Part shown: piece after piece, positions 1-6,649 of the stretch
Numbering within the stretch: position 1 is the stretch's first letter
Layout of the letters: each line of letters starts with the position of its first letter
Origin: Flavipsychrobacter stenotrophus
GTDB taxonomy: Bacteria > Bacteroidota > Bacteroidia > Chitinophagales > Chitinophagaceae
DNA length: 8,017 nucleotides
Assembly: GCA_947379685.1 (NCBI GenBank)
Contig: CANCOG010000216.1
Location: 1 to 8,017, forward strand
Reading direction: 5' to 3'
Notes under the pieces: model-generated
Told to the model about the DNA's origin: nothing
Databases searched by the model: none
The model's input: only the letters and a program-made list of their open reading frames with translations
Translations under genes and position numbers: made by a program

Positions 1-292
1 CTATTACAGTAATATCAAAAGGATTAACGCTTACAATCGCCTCCAATTCGTCAATGCTCCGCACAATGGTGATCACCTCATATCCCAATTCCTTCAGCAA
101 GTGCATTTCTATGCGGCTGCGTAACTGGGCGGCATTAGTTTCATCGGTATCAAATATTACGTTTCCACTCTGTATGTAGGTGACTACATTACCGAAACCC
201 AATGCCACAAACATGCCATTGAGGACATCCATTTTTATGAGCTTCTGGCCACTTACATTAATACCTCTGAGAAAAGCAACGTATCGATTCAT
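1..292 (-). CDS. DUF1697 family protein, N-terminal part (cut by left edge)
   Basis: The ATG at 292-290 opens a frame that runs off the left edge after 97 codons, so the C-terminal part is missing. The translation begins MNRYVAFLRGINVSGQK, continues with KMDVLNGMFVALGF and then has VVTYIQSGNVIFD. This order (FLRGINV, a KM..L...LGF helix, then TYIQSGNV) is the hallmark N-terminus of the DUF1697 family, usually about 170-180 residues long and of unknown biochemical function. It looks like a soluble cytoplasmic protein, with no signal peptide or membrane segment in the visible part. No Shine-Dalgarno is evident before the ATG. It lies 161 bp downstream of miaB on the same strand, so read-through is possible, but a separate promoter is equally likely. 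Family call is confident; function is unknown. Confidence 0.88.
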   Translation of the reverse strand, partial: MNRYVAFLRGINVSGQKLIKMDVLNGMFVALGFGNVVTYIQSGNVIFDTDETNAAQLRSRIEMHLLKELGYEVITIVRSIDELEAIVSVNPFDITVI

Positions 293-419
293 AATTATCA
301 TTAAACATCAATATACTTAGAGCATTCTAGTTTTCTGCATTGCCTTAGTTGTACTTTGTGCTCTTAATTTATTCGCATTAAATCTGACATAGTGCCCTTT
401 TGGGTAAAGTATTAATGCA

Positions 420-427
420 CAAATTTA
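420..427 (-). promoter_or_regulatory. Possible -7 box for the DUF1697 gene
   Basis: The minus strand reads TAAATTTG here, an exact match to the Bacteroidota -7 consensus TAnnTTTG. It is 127 bp upstream of the DUF1697 start and just past the miaB stop. I see no clear TTTG -33 element at the usual spacing of about 19 bp, and the motif is short enough to occur by chance. Confidence 0.22.
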
Positions 428-453
428 CACCGCTACAGTTACCACTTTCAGTA

Positions 454-1866
454 CTACGCCATATCCCCCATCAAAGTTGCCGAAGTCGCCTCCCTTATCT
501 TTACTATTGCGTAATCACCTTTTTTGAGAGGAGCATCCATTTTAGGGAATACAACCATTTTATTTTGAGAGTTACGGCCGCACCAGTCTTTATCACTGCG
601 CTTGCTATCCCCTTCTATCAGTACCTCAAATGTTTTACCGATGTCCGCTTTATAACTTTCCCTTGAATGACCGTTCTGGAGGCTAATTATTTCAGTTAGC
701 CTTCTCTTCTTAGTCTCTTCGGTTACATCATCTTCATAGCGCTTGGCCGCAAGTGTACCGGGGCGCTCGCTGTAGGAGAACATATACGCCATATCGAAAC
801 GGCATTGTTCCATTAGCGAAAGCGTGTCCTGATGTTCTTCTTCCGTTTCAGAACAAAAACCGGAAATCACATCGGTGCTCAACCCACAATCGGGCATAAT
901 AGAACGTATGCGCTCTACTTTATGCAGGTACCACTCGCGGGTATAAGTGCGGTTCATCTGGGAAAGAATGCGAGTGTTGCCACTCTGAACCGGCAAGTGA
1001 ATATACTTACAAATGTTGTCGTATTTAGCCATTGTGTGCAACACATCATCAGTAATATCTTTTGGATGAGATGTACTAAACCTGATGCGCAACAATGGAG
1101 AGATCAGCGCTACTTTTTCGAGCAATAAACCAAACGTTACAGCAGAATCATCGGTATTGGTATAATAATAACTATCTACATTCTGGCCAAGCAACGTAAC
1201 TTCCCTATAACCCTGATCAAATAAGTTCTTGCATTCGTTATAAATACTCTCCGAATCGCGGCTGCGTTCGCGGCCACGTGTGAAGGGTACTACGCAAAAT
1301 GTGCACATATTATTGCAACCACGCATAATACTCACAAATGCCGTAACACCATTACTATCCAGCCGGACAGGCGCAATATCTGCATAGGTTTCTTCACGAC
1401 TCAGCAACACGTTTACGCTTTTCTGACCACTTTCTGTTTCGGCAATGAGACCGGGCAGACTGCGATAAGCATCGGGGCCCACAACTAGGTCAACCAGCTT
1501 TTCTTCATCCAGGAACTTCGCTTTCAAACGCTCAGCCATGCAACCCAGTACACCAATAAGCATACCCGGATTGTTTTCCTTTACCTTACGAAAAGCCTGA
1601 AGCCTGTTACGAACGGTCTGTTCTGCCTTCTCACGAATGGAACAAGTGTTCAACAAAACCAGGTCAGCTTCTTCAAAATTACGGGTTGGGCCAAAGCCCT
1701 CCTCATGCAGAATGGAAGCCACAATTTCGCTATCGCTGAAATTCATCTGGCAACCATAACTCTCTATATAGAATTTTTTAGTAAACACATTAGGATCTTC
1801 CATAAACGGCGCAAACGCCTCGCCCTGCCTCAACTCATCAACAACTTTATGCAGCACTTCTGCCAT
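454..1866 (-). CDS. miaB: MiaB, tRNA-2-methylthio-N6-dimethylallyladenosine synthase
   Basis: This is a radical-SAM methylthiotransferase that converts i6A37 to ms2i6A37 in tRNAs reading UNN codons, in the cytoplasm. The 470-residue product has the full family layout. The N-terminal UPF0004 domain (about 31-145) carries three auxiliary-cluster cysteines: C39 in YGCQMN, C75 in NTCSIRE and C109 in LGCMAE. The radical-SAM core (about 170-400) has C184, C188 and C191 in CNNMCTFC, followed by PFTRGRERSR. The C-terminal TRAM domain (about 405-468) would bind tRNA. The motif set VVPFTRGRERSR, LLGQNVDSY and HLPVQSGN separates MiaB from the related RimO and MtaB enzymes. A roughly 30-residue N-terminal extension precedes the first strand. 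The ATG at 1866 has no strong Shine-Dalgarno. It lies 195 bp downstream of the kinase gene, with its own likely promoter. All catalytic residues are intact. Confidence 0.97.
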   Translation of the reverse strand: MAEVLHKVVDELRQGEAFAPFMEDPNVFTKKFYIESYGCQMNFSDSEIVASILHEEGFGPTRNFEEADLVLLNTCSIREKAEQTVRNRLQAFRKVKENNPGMLIGVLGCMAERLKAKFLDEEKLVDLVVGPDAYRSLPGLIAETESGQKSVNVLLSREETYADIAPVRLDSNGVTAFVSIMRGCNNMCTFCVVPFTRGRERSRDSESIYNECKNLFDQGYREVTLLGQNVDSYYYTNTDDSAVTFGLLLEKVALISPLLRIRFSTSHPKDITDDVLHTMAKYDNICKYIHLPVQSGNTRILSQMNRTYTREWYLHKVERIRSIMPDCGLSTDVISGFCSETEEEHQDTLSLMEQCRFDMAYMFSYSERPGTLAAKRYEDDVTEETKKRRLTEIISLQNGHSRESYKADIGKTFEVLIEGDSKRSDKDWCGRNSQNKMVVFPKMDAPLKKGDYAIVKIREATSATLMGDMA

Positions 1867-1890
1867 ATCAATAGTTTTTTAAATAGTGTG

Positions 1891-1898
1891 CAAAGTTA
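1891..1898 (-). promoter_or_regulatory. Likely miaB promoter, -7 box
   Basis: The minus strand reads TAACTTTG, an exact TAnnTTTG match. It ends 24 bp before the miaB ATG, which would leave a short leader of under 20 nt rich in A and T. No TTTG -33 element is clear at the expected spacing, so the call rests on the -7 match and its position. Confidence 0.4.
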
Positions 1899-1948
1899 GG
1901 TGATAAAATGGGAAGAAAGATGATTGAAAGGAAACGATTAAGGGCGGG

Positions 1949-2008
1949 TCATTTCCAGGTTATTTCAAATTTCTGCCACCCACCGGAAGGCCATTCTGAA
2001 GTGGTCAT
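1949..2008 (-). CDS. Possible Trp-rich 19-residue small ORF (low confidence)
   Basis: Between the kinase stop and miaB, a minus-strand ATG at 2008 opens a 19-codon frame ending in TGA at 1949. It encodes MTTSEWPSGGWQKFEITWK, with three tryptophans. An AGAAGG purine run sits 8 nt before the ATG, a better Shine-Dalgarno match than most genes in this window have. In-frame stops (TAA TAG) lie directly upstream, so it is not the tail of a longer frame as it stands. I do not recognise it. It could be a translated small protein, a leader peptide for miaB, a remnant of a decayed gene, or chance. Nothing in the sequence decides between these. Confidence 0.2.
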   Translation of the reverse strand: MTTSEWPSGGWQKFEITWK

Positions 2009-2061
2009 CTATTAGCCCTTCTAAATTTTCATAGCCGACAATAAGCCTAAATGAATAAAAA

Positions 2062-4062
2062 TCAACCGGCCATCTTCAGCGAGAAACAAAACTCTGATCC
2101 CTTCCCCAGCTTGCTTTCCAACCATATTTTACCGCCATTGAGTTCTACAAATTCGCGGCAGAGCATCAATGCTATGCCGTTGCCTTTTTCATTGGCTGTG
2201 CCATAGGCGCTGGTAACTGAGCCTTTAAATATCTTACTAATTGCTTCATCGCTCATCCCTGCACCATTATCTTTCACTGAAAAAACGACCATTTTAGTGG
2301 CGAGATCCGGGCGCGCATCAATGACTATCCTACCACCAACGAAACTAAATTTTATGGCATTGGACAATAAATTTCGAATCACAAAATCGAAATGGCCCGC
2401 ATCGGCGTACATCGAAATATCTTCCTGTGTTTGATCCTCAATAACAATTTCCTTTTTCTGGGCGGCAAACATGATCAGATCGATATTCTTACTAACATAC
2501 TGCTTTGGCTTGAACTGAACAGGATTGAAAGTTGCGCCCTTAATTGCTGATTTACCCAACAGCATTAACTTATCGAGGGTTTCAATGGTTATGTTTGCGT
2601 GTTCCTTTAACGACTCTATAAGATCTTTATACTCAGCTGGAATAGGGACTTCCTCTTCTATGATATTCAGGATAATTGGAATGTTCGCGACCGGCCCTCT
2701 TAGATCGTGACCAATCACCAGGAACAATTTATCCTTCATCGTATTGGATTCCTCCAATTCCTTCCCTTTTGCCTCCAGGCTTCCGTTAAGCGACATTGTC
2801 CTGAGATACAAACGATATAAGACGACTAACATCGCCATCACCAGGATAGCGATCCCAATAATTACATTTCGCTGTATGGTATTTCGGGCCACCAACTTTA
2901 CCAGCTCATCGACCTTTGCATTAGATTGCTTCAGGTCGTAAACTGACGTTATATTTTCAATTTCCTTTGCTTTGTCAACCGTAAATAGACTGTCATTCAA
3001 TTTAAAGATCAGCTTGAAGTATTCATTCGATTGCTGATAATTCTTGTTCTTTTCGTAAAACGCCTGGAATGCCTTGTAGACCGCCAACTCTGAAAATTTA
3101 TTGCCCGAAGCCTTCACGTTGGTAAGGGCCTTATTGAGCATAGCAACAGATGAGTCAGCGGGCTGGTCGTCAAAGAGCATAACGAAATTGATCATTATAT
3201 TCGCTTCCTGGTCAGGCAACTTATACTTTCTGGCCAAATCGAGCGCCTCATTAAGTAATTTCCGTCCGCCGGTCTTATCACCAGTTTGATATTGCATTTC
3301 CCCCATATTCATGAGGGTAACTATATGGGTAAAGGCGAATTCCTGTTTTTCACTGAGTGTTACTGCTTTCCGTAGATAGCCATATGCTGTGACCGTATCA
3401 TGCTTCTCAAAATAGTAGGCACCAAGGTTATTGTACAATTTAAGTATTTTGTCGTTAAGCGGCATTAAGCGGCCAAGACTATCGACTTTGTGGTAATAGC
3501 GGAGCGTATTGGTTGTGTCACCGGCAAAATCATACAAGAGGCCAATATTCAGCCACGTCCGCATCAGCCCATCTTTATCCAGTGTCTCGTCGAAAAGCTT
3601 TTGCGCTTCAACAAAATGTACCACAGCCTTGTCAAAATTTCCCTTCTTTCCTTCAACGACACCAAGCAGATTGTGTACATTGGCCATGCCCGCTTTGTCG
3701 TTCCTGGATGAGAATAACTTAAGTGCATAGTTCAGTTTCTCCTCTGCGGAAGATCGGTTGCCATGCGTGTCATCGTAATCTCCCAGAGCCATGACCATCC
3801 ATGCCTGCCCCTGGATATATTGCCTTTTCTTAAACAGTTCCAACCCCTGGCGCGCGAAGAATACAGCTGAGTCGCTTTCCTGCTTGCTATAGTAGTTGAT
3901 TATTTTATTGTAAGCCGTAACAGATGCCGTATCACTTTTTATATTAGCGAGTGTACTGACCGCAACGGGCAATCCCTTCGATACCTGAGCATTGGTTTCA
4001 GATAAAGAAGCAGCAAAAATGAAAACAAAAAAATATACTATTCTGTTCAGTGGAAAGGCCAT
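2062..4062 (-). CDS. Periplasmic-TPR transmembrane sensor histidine kinase
   Basis: This is a membrane sensor kinase of 666 residues, counted from the ATG at 4062. An upstream in-frame TTG at 4080 would add six residues, but the ATG gives a normal signal peptide (MAFPLNRIVYFFVFIFAASLSETNAQ, probable cleavage near NAQ). A periplasmic sensor of about five to seven TPR-like helical repeats follows (about 50-360). Then come a helical linker, one membrane segment (about 398-418, IIGIAILVMAMLVVLY) and a short coiled coil. The HisKA domain has phospho-acceptor H452 in VIGHDLRGP. The HATPase domain (about 550-664) has the N box NLLSNAIKFS (N564, N568), the G1 box DNGAGM (598-603) and a divergent G2 box GNGIAL (627-632). 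It should autophosphorylate on signals from the TPR domain. No receiver or output domain is fused and no response regulator lies nearby, so it is an orphan in this window. Its ligand and partner are unknown. Confidence 0.93.
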   Translation of the reverse strand: MAFPLNRIVYFFVFIFAASLSETNAQVSKGLPVAVSTLANIKSDTASVTAYNKIINYYSKQESDSAVFFARQGLELFKKRQYIQGQAWMVMALGDYDDTHGNRSSAEEKLNYALKLFSSRNDKAGMANVHNLLGVVEGKKGNFDKAVVHFVEAQKLFDETLDKDGLMRTWLNIGLLYDFAGDTTNTLRYYHKVDSLGRLMPLNDKILKLYNNLGAYYFEKHDTVTAYGYLRKAVTLSEKQEFAFTHIVTLMNMGEMQYQTGDKTGGRKLLNEALDLARKYKLPDQEANIMINFVMLFDDQPADSSVAMLNKALTNVKASGNKFSELAVYKAFQAFYEKNKNYQQSNEYFKLIFKLNDSLFTVDKAKEIENITSVYDLKQSNAKVDELVKLVARNTIQRNVIIGIAILVMAMLVVLYRLYLRTMSLNGSLEAKGKELEESNTMKDKLFLVIGHDLRGPVANIPIILNIIEEEVPIPAEYKDLIESLKEHANITIETLDKLMLLGKSAIKGATFNPVQFKPKQYVSKNIDLIMFAAQKKEIVIEDQTQEDISMYADAGHFDFVIRNLLSNAIKFSFVGGRIVIDARPDLATKMVVFSVKDNGAGMSDEAISKIFKGSVTSAYGTANEKGNGIALMLCREFVELNGGKIWLESKLGKGSEFCFSLKMAG

Positions 4063-4459
4063 AAATAAAAATACCAGCAACCGTTTCTAAAATTTCATGT
4101 CATTTTCCAGCTACTCTGTTCTTCATTTCAAAGGGCAGAGTAAAGATCTACCAACAATGAACTGGTGTAAAAATAGTGTAAATGAAACTCAAATAGGTGG
4201 GGGTACTTTTCACGGGTACCCAAAATTTTGTAGCACGGCACCGCTGCTAATTCCGTAATAGAAAAGCGTCTTGGACACAACATTGATAATGAAGCAGAAA
4301 CGTAGAAAGCCTCCAATATATGAAGCTTAGCCCTCGCAAAAAATAAACTTTGCAAAAATGAAAAGGAGAACTTTAACAGAAAACCAGAGCGCCTTTTTGA
4401 TTTTTGGCATGAAAAATGATGATAGCATGTACAATCAACAAAAAAAAGAGTTTACAAAA
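4063..4459. other. Divergent intergenic spacer with weak hairpins
   Basis: This 397-bp spacer separates the divergent kinase gene and the DUF4177-like gene and must hold both promoters. I find no coding frame that looks real. Two small inverted repeats are visible: GGGTAC/GTACCC (4201-4206 and 4216-4221, 9-nt loop) and TAGCA/TGCTA (4231-4235 and 4245-4249). On the plus strand TAAACTTTG at 4344-4352 is one base longer than a perfect TAnnTTTG -7 box and could serve the plus-strand gene with a leader of roughly 100 nt. No clear -7 box was found for the kinase. The role of the inverted repeats (operator, leader structure or none) is undetermined. Confidence 0.4.
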
Positions 4460-4882
4460 ATGAACAAGCATCTCTCAACTATTTCAATTGCAGCCTGCAC
4501 AGCCTTAATGACAATAGGCATTTTCTCGTTTCGTAGTCCATCACCGGCAGACAACGGACAGCAACCAGTCACTTACATGTACAAACAAATTACCTGCGTG
4601 GAGTCAGTAGTACCGGGCGGAATGGGTAGGTCCCGTATTCTTACTACCGATGACAACGGGCAAATGATGGAAAAGGAATTGAAGAACTTCTACAGTCTTG
4701 TAGGTATCAATTTCGAAAACATAGCTAACAACGACCGCGTGATTGTGGACAAACTCAACGACATGAGTGCGCTGGGATGGGAACTCACCCAAGTTGTAAC
4801 CGGAAGCAACCAGCAATCTTCAAACGGCAACAGCAATGGAGGACTTTTCATTACCCGTTATATTTTCCGCAGAGCAAAATAG
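4460..4882 (+). CDS. Small exported DUF4177-like protein
   Basis: I choose the ATG at 4460 (140 residues). It starts a hydrophobic signal or anchor segment (MNKHLSTISIAACTALMTIGIFSF) and has an AAAGAG purine run about 10 nt upstream. An in-frame ATG at 4358 would add a 34-residue polar lead that hides this segment, so it is less likely. The mature part begins with a strand (VTYMYKQITCVESV) and ends with VDKLNDMSALGWELTQVV, a polar Asn/Ser/Gly loop, and LFITRYIFRR. The pattern of LN..-..GWEL followed by a final YIFRR strand is typical of the DUF4177 family, small alpha/beta proteins of unknown function. An IAAC sequence at residues 10-13 loosely resembles a lipobox, but the hydrophobic run continues past the Cys, so lipidation is doubtful. 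It is divergent from the sensor kinase. Export is inferred; the function is unknown. Confidence 0.72.
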   Translation: MNKHLSTISIAACTALMTIGIFSFRSPSPADNGQQPVTYMYKQITCVESVVPGGMGRSRILTTDDNGQMMEKELKNFYSLVGINFENIANNDRVIVDKLNDMSALGWELTQVVTGSNQQSSNGNSNGGLFITRYIFRRAK

Positions 4883-5086
4883 AATTTGCAACCTCGACAC
4901 CTTAGGAACGTTGATAAAATAAAGCACACCATATGGCGAAGTTATTTTTCTTTTATGCAAGGCGAAAAATCTGCGAATAGTGAGCTATTAAAAGACTTTT
5001 TCAACGAAGCAGAAATGGAAAAGAACAAGACAGATGGTGTACTTTATTTTATCATCGTTCCTTACCTACAACTTTAAAACCAAACA

Positions 5087-5136
5087 TCACAAACCCAATA
5101 GCCCTGCGACATGCAGTACAGCTATTGGGTTTGTGA
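5087..5136 (-). terminator. Long perfect hairpin, probable dapF terminator
   Basis: Bases 5087-5102 (TCACAAACCCAATAGC) are the exact reverse complement of 5121-5136, giving a 16-bp perfect stem. The 18-nt loop holds a smaller hairpin (CTGC at 5104-5107 with GCAG at 5113-5116). It begins 21 bp after the dapF stop, and on the minus strand the stem is followed by a T-rich tract (TGTTTGGTTTT), which fits termination of dapF. On the plus strand the following bases are not T-rich, and it lies about 205 bp past the DUF4177-like gene, so bidirectional use is possible but less supported. Confidence 0.65.
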
Positions 5137-5156
5137 CAATTACCAAATATTTAAGG

Positions 5157-5936
5157 TCAAATTTCAACTTCACCTTCAAATACCCTTACAGCAGGGCCAA
5201 TCAATTTAATATTTGTGGCACTAAGACTTGAGTGCTTTGTAAAGGAAACTTGTAAAATTCCTCCGGGGGTTTCAATTGCAGTATTAAAACTCCCGATGGC
5301 GTGCCCGGCAACTGCGATGGCCGCAGCAGTAACACCGGTTCCGCAACTGTAAGTTTCATCTTCTACACCGCGTTCATATGTCCTTACCTTTATCCTCTGG
5401 TCACTTAATGTCTGCACAAAGTTCACATTAATGCCTGCTGGTTCATACTCGGGCCTGTGCCTTACTGCATAGCCATCGGCAAACACATTTACTTTGCTCA
5501 CATTGTCTACCCATTGAACGTAATGAGGTGACCCTGTGTTAAGCGTAGCAAATTTTTTACTGATTATCATCTCCTGCACATCATTCATTTGCAGGCTCAC
5601 CTGCCCATCCTCTAAAATAATGGCCGTGTGCGCGCCATCAACTGCCACAAAAGATGCCTTATTTTTAATGAGGCCCAAATCTCTTGCAAATGCTGTAATG
5701 CACCTGCCGCCATTACCACACATGGTACTTTCGTTACCATCGGCATTAAAATACACCATTTTAAAGTCGTGACCCTGGCAGTGTTGTAACAACATTAGCC
5801 CGTCGGCCCCAATTCCAAAGCGGCGATGGCAAAGTGCTGCTACCTGCGCAGTCGTTAAAACGACATTCCCTGCCCGGTCATCAATGAGAACGAAATCGTT
5901 TCCGGTCCCTTGGTACTTAACGAATTTAATTTTCAT
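5157..5936 (-). CDS. dapF: Diaminopimelate epimerase
   Basis: DapF converts L,L-diaminopimelate to meso-diaminopimelate in the cytoplasm, supplying lysine synthesis and peptidoglycan cross-links. With the ATG at 5936 the product is 259 residues, close to the usual 260-280. An in-frame TTG at 5954 would add six residues (MKNKYL) and is less likely because MKIKFVKYQGTGNDFV is the standard family N-terminus. The two catalytic cysteines are present: C73 in MCGNGGRC and C198 in YSCGTGVTA. Substrate-binding elements are also visible, including N13 in GTGNDF, NADGNES (about 64-70) and ERG (189-191). The two-lobed pseudo-symmetric fold is expected. It begins 27 bp after the rnhA stop on the same strand, so the two are probably co-transcribed, and a strong hairpin follows it. 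Confidence 0.97.
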   Translation of the reverse strand: MKIKFVKYQGTGNDFVLIDDRAGNVVLTTAQVAALCHRRFGIGADGLMLLQHCQGHDFKMVYFNADGNESTMCGNGGRCITAFARDLGLIKNKASFVAVDGAHTAIILEDGQVSLQMNDVQEMIISKKFATLNTGSPHYVQWVDNVSKVNVFADGYAVRHRPEYEPAGINVNFVQTLSDQRIKVRTYERGVEDETYSCGTGVTAAAIAVAGHAIGSFNTAIETPGGILQVSFTKHSSLSATNIKLIGPAVRVFEGEVEI

Positions 5937-5963
5937 AAGGTATTTATTTTTCAAGTTTAATCA

Positions 5964-6419
5964 TCATTCTTTTTCATAACCAACATCTTCCAGCCAGTTC
6001 CTGCTGTCTGCTGCTGTAGTCGCAAGTACATCGCAACGGTTGTTATATTTATTGTCCGCATGCCCCTTTACCCACACAAATTTTACATTATGTTTTCTGT
6101 ATGACCGCAAAAACCGTGCCCAGAGATCTGGATTCTTCTTTCCTGCATACCCTTTTTTCTCCCAGCCAAACACCCATTTTTTCTCAACTGAGTTTACAAT
6201 ATAAGAAGAGTCGGTGTATATTGTTACGTCTAGTCCCGGTCTTGTGAGCATTTCCAGCGCCGCAATAACGCCCATCATTTCCATGCGGTTATTGGTTGTC
6301 AACCGGTATCCTTGCGAAATTTCTTTTGTTGTACTTCCCCACTGCAATACGGCACCGTACCCTCCCGGACCTGGGTTTCCTCGTGATGAACCGTCAGTAT
6401 AAATAATTAGTTGTGACAT
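5964..6419 (-). CDS. rnhA: Ribonuclease HI
   Basis: RNase HI cleaves the RNA strand of RNA-DNA hybrids, removing R-loops and primer RNA. The ATG at 6419 gives 151 residues starting MSQLIIYTDGS, the classic family N-terminus. The frame extends upstream to 6491, but those extra 24 residues (starting MLVVFIVNSALRVL) are not family-like. The acidic catalytic set is complete: D9 in YTDGS, E47 in NNRMEM, D70 in YTDSSY and D130 in NNRCDVLA, with H120 in VKGHADN as the mobile histidine. The basic-protrusion region (about 80-97, KKWVFGWEKKGYAGKK) is present, marking the bacterial type 1 enzyme. dapF follows after 27 bp. The upstream 230-bp gap separates it from the NHL gene, which has its own terminator, so rnhA probably has its own promoter. 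Confidence 0.97.
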   Translation of the reverse strand: MSQLIIYTDGSSRGNPGPGGYGAVLQWGSTTKEISQGYRLTTNNRMEMMGVIAALEMLTRPGLDVTIYTDSSYIVNSVEKKWVFGWEKKGYAGKKNPDLWARFLRSYRKHNVKFVWVKGHADNKYNNRCDVLATTAADSRNWLEDVGYEKE

Positions 6420-6428
6420 TTTTCGGTG

Positions 6429-6436
6429 CAAAAATA
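6429..6436 (-). promoter_or_regulatory. Possible -7 box before rnhA (weak)
   Basis: The minus strand reads TATTTTTG, an exact TAnnTTTG match, but it ends only 9 bp before the rnhA ATG. Use of this box would give an almost leaderless mRNA. No -33 element is clear at the usual spacing. Chance match in A/T-rich DNA is a real alternative. Confidence 0.2.
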
Positions 6437-6585
6437 ACAAAACGATCGTCAACACACGTAAAGCAGAATTCACAATAAAAACCACCAGCATTTATTAACC
6501 ATGCAATTAACTAATCTATGATAGAATAATTATCGCCGGAATTCTGCATTTTTATTGCTTCGGTGAGCATGATTTTTAACTTTAA

Positions 6586-6619
6586 AAAACTGCCCCAAAA
6601 TTACTTTTGGAACAGTTTT
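6586..6619 (-). terminator. Intrinsic terminator of the NHL/T9SS gene
   Basis: Bases 6586-6592 (AAAACTG) pair with 6613-6619 (CAGTTTT), and CCAAAA (6595-6600) pairs with TTTTGG (6605-6610), around a 4-nt loop with a 2x2 internal mismatch. On the minus strand the hairpin runs directly into TTTTTT. It starts about 30 bp after the stop codon at 6650. This is a standard Rho-independent layout for the minus-strand gene. Confidence 0.75.
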
Positions 6620-6649
6620 ACTTATTACTCCTCTATAATTTCTTACCTA

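Noticed and set aside
385..405. A CCC-TTTT-GGG inverted repeat between miaB and the DUF1697 gene, considered as a miaB terminator.
   Set aside because: The stem is only about 3-5 bp and has no T-run on the minus strand.
4128..4355. A 75-codon minus-strand frame in the spacer between the kinase and the DUF4177-like gene.
   Set aside because: Its composition is unlike its neighbours, it has no ribosome site and no recognisable domain, and it covers the region where both divergent promoters must lie.
4358..4459. A 34-residue N-terminal extension of the DUF4177-like protein from the ATG at 4358.
   Set aside because: The extension is polar and would bury the signal-like segment in mid-protein; the ATG at 4460 gives a normal exported N-terminus with a purine run upstream.
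4886..5077. A 63-codon plus-strand frame beginning with TTG (or 40 codons from the ATG at 4955) after the DUF4177-like gene.
   Set aside because: It has no Shine-Dalgarno, no recognised motif and no family resemblance, and it starts four bases after a stop. It is probably chance in A/T-rich intergenic DNA, although the 40-codon version cannot be fully excluded.
6420..6491. A 24-residue hydrophobic N-terminal extension of RNase HI that could suggest a membrane-anchored form.
   Set aside because: Bacterial RNase HI starts at the MSQLIIYTDGS-like strand, the extension covers a candidate promoter, and there is no ribosome site at 6491.
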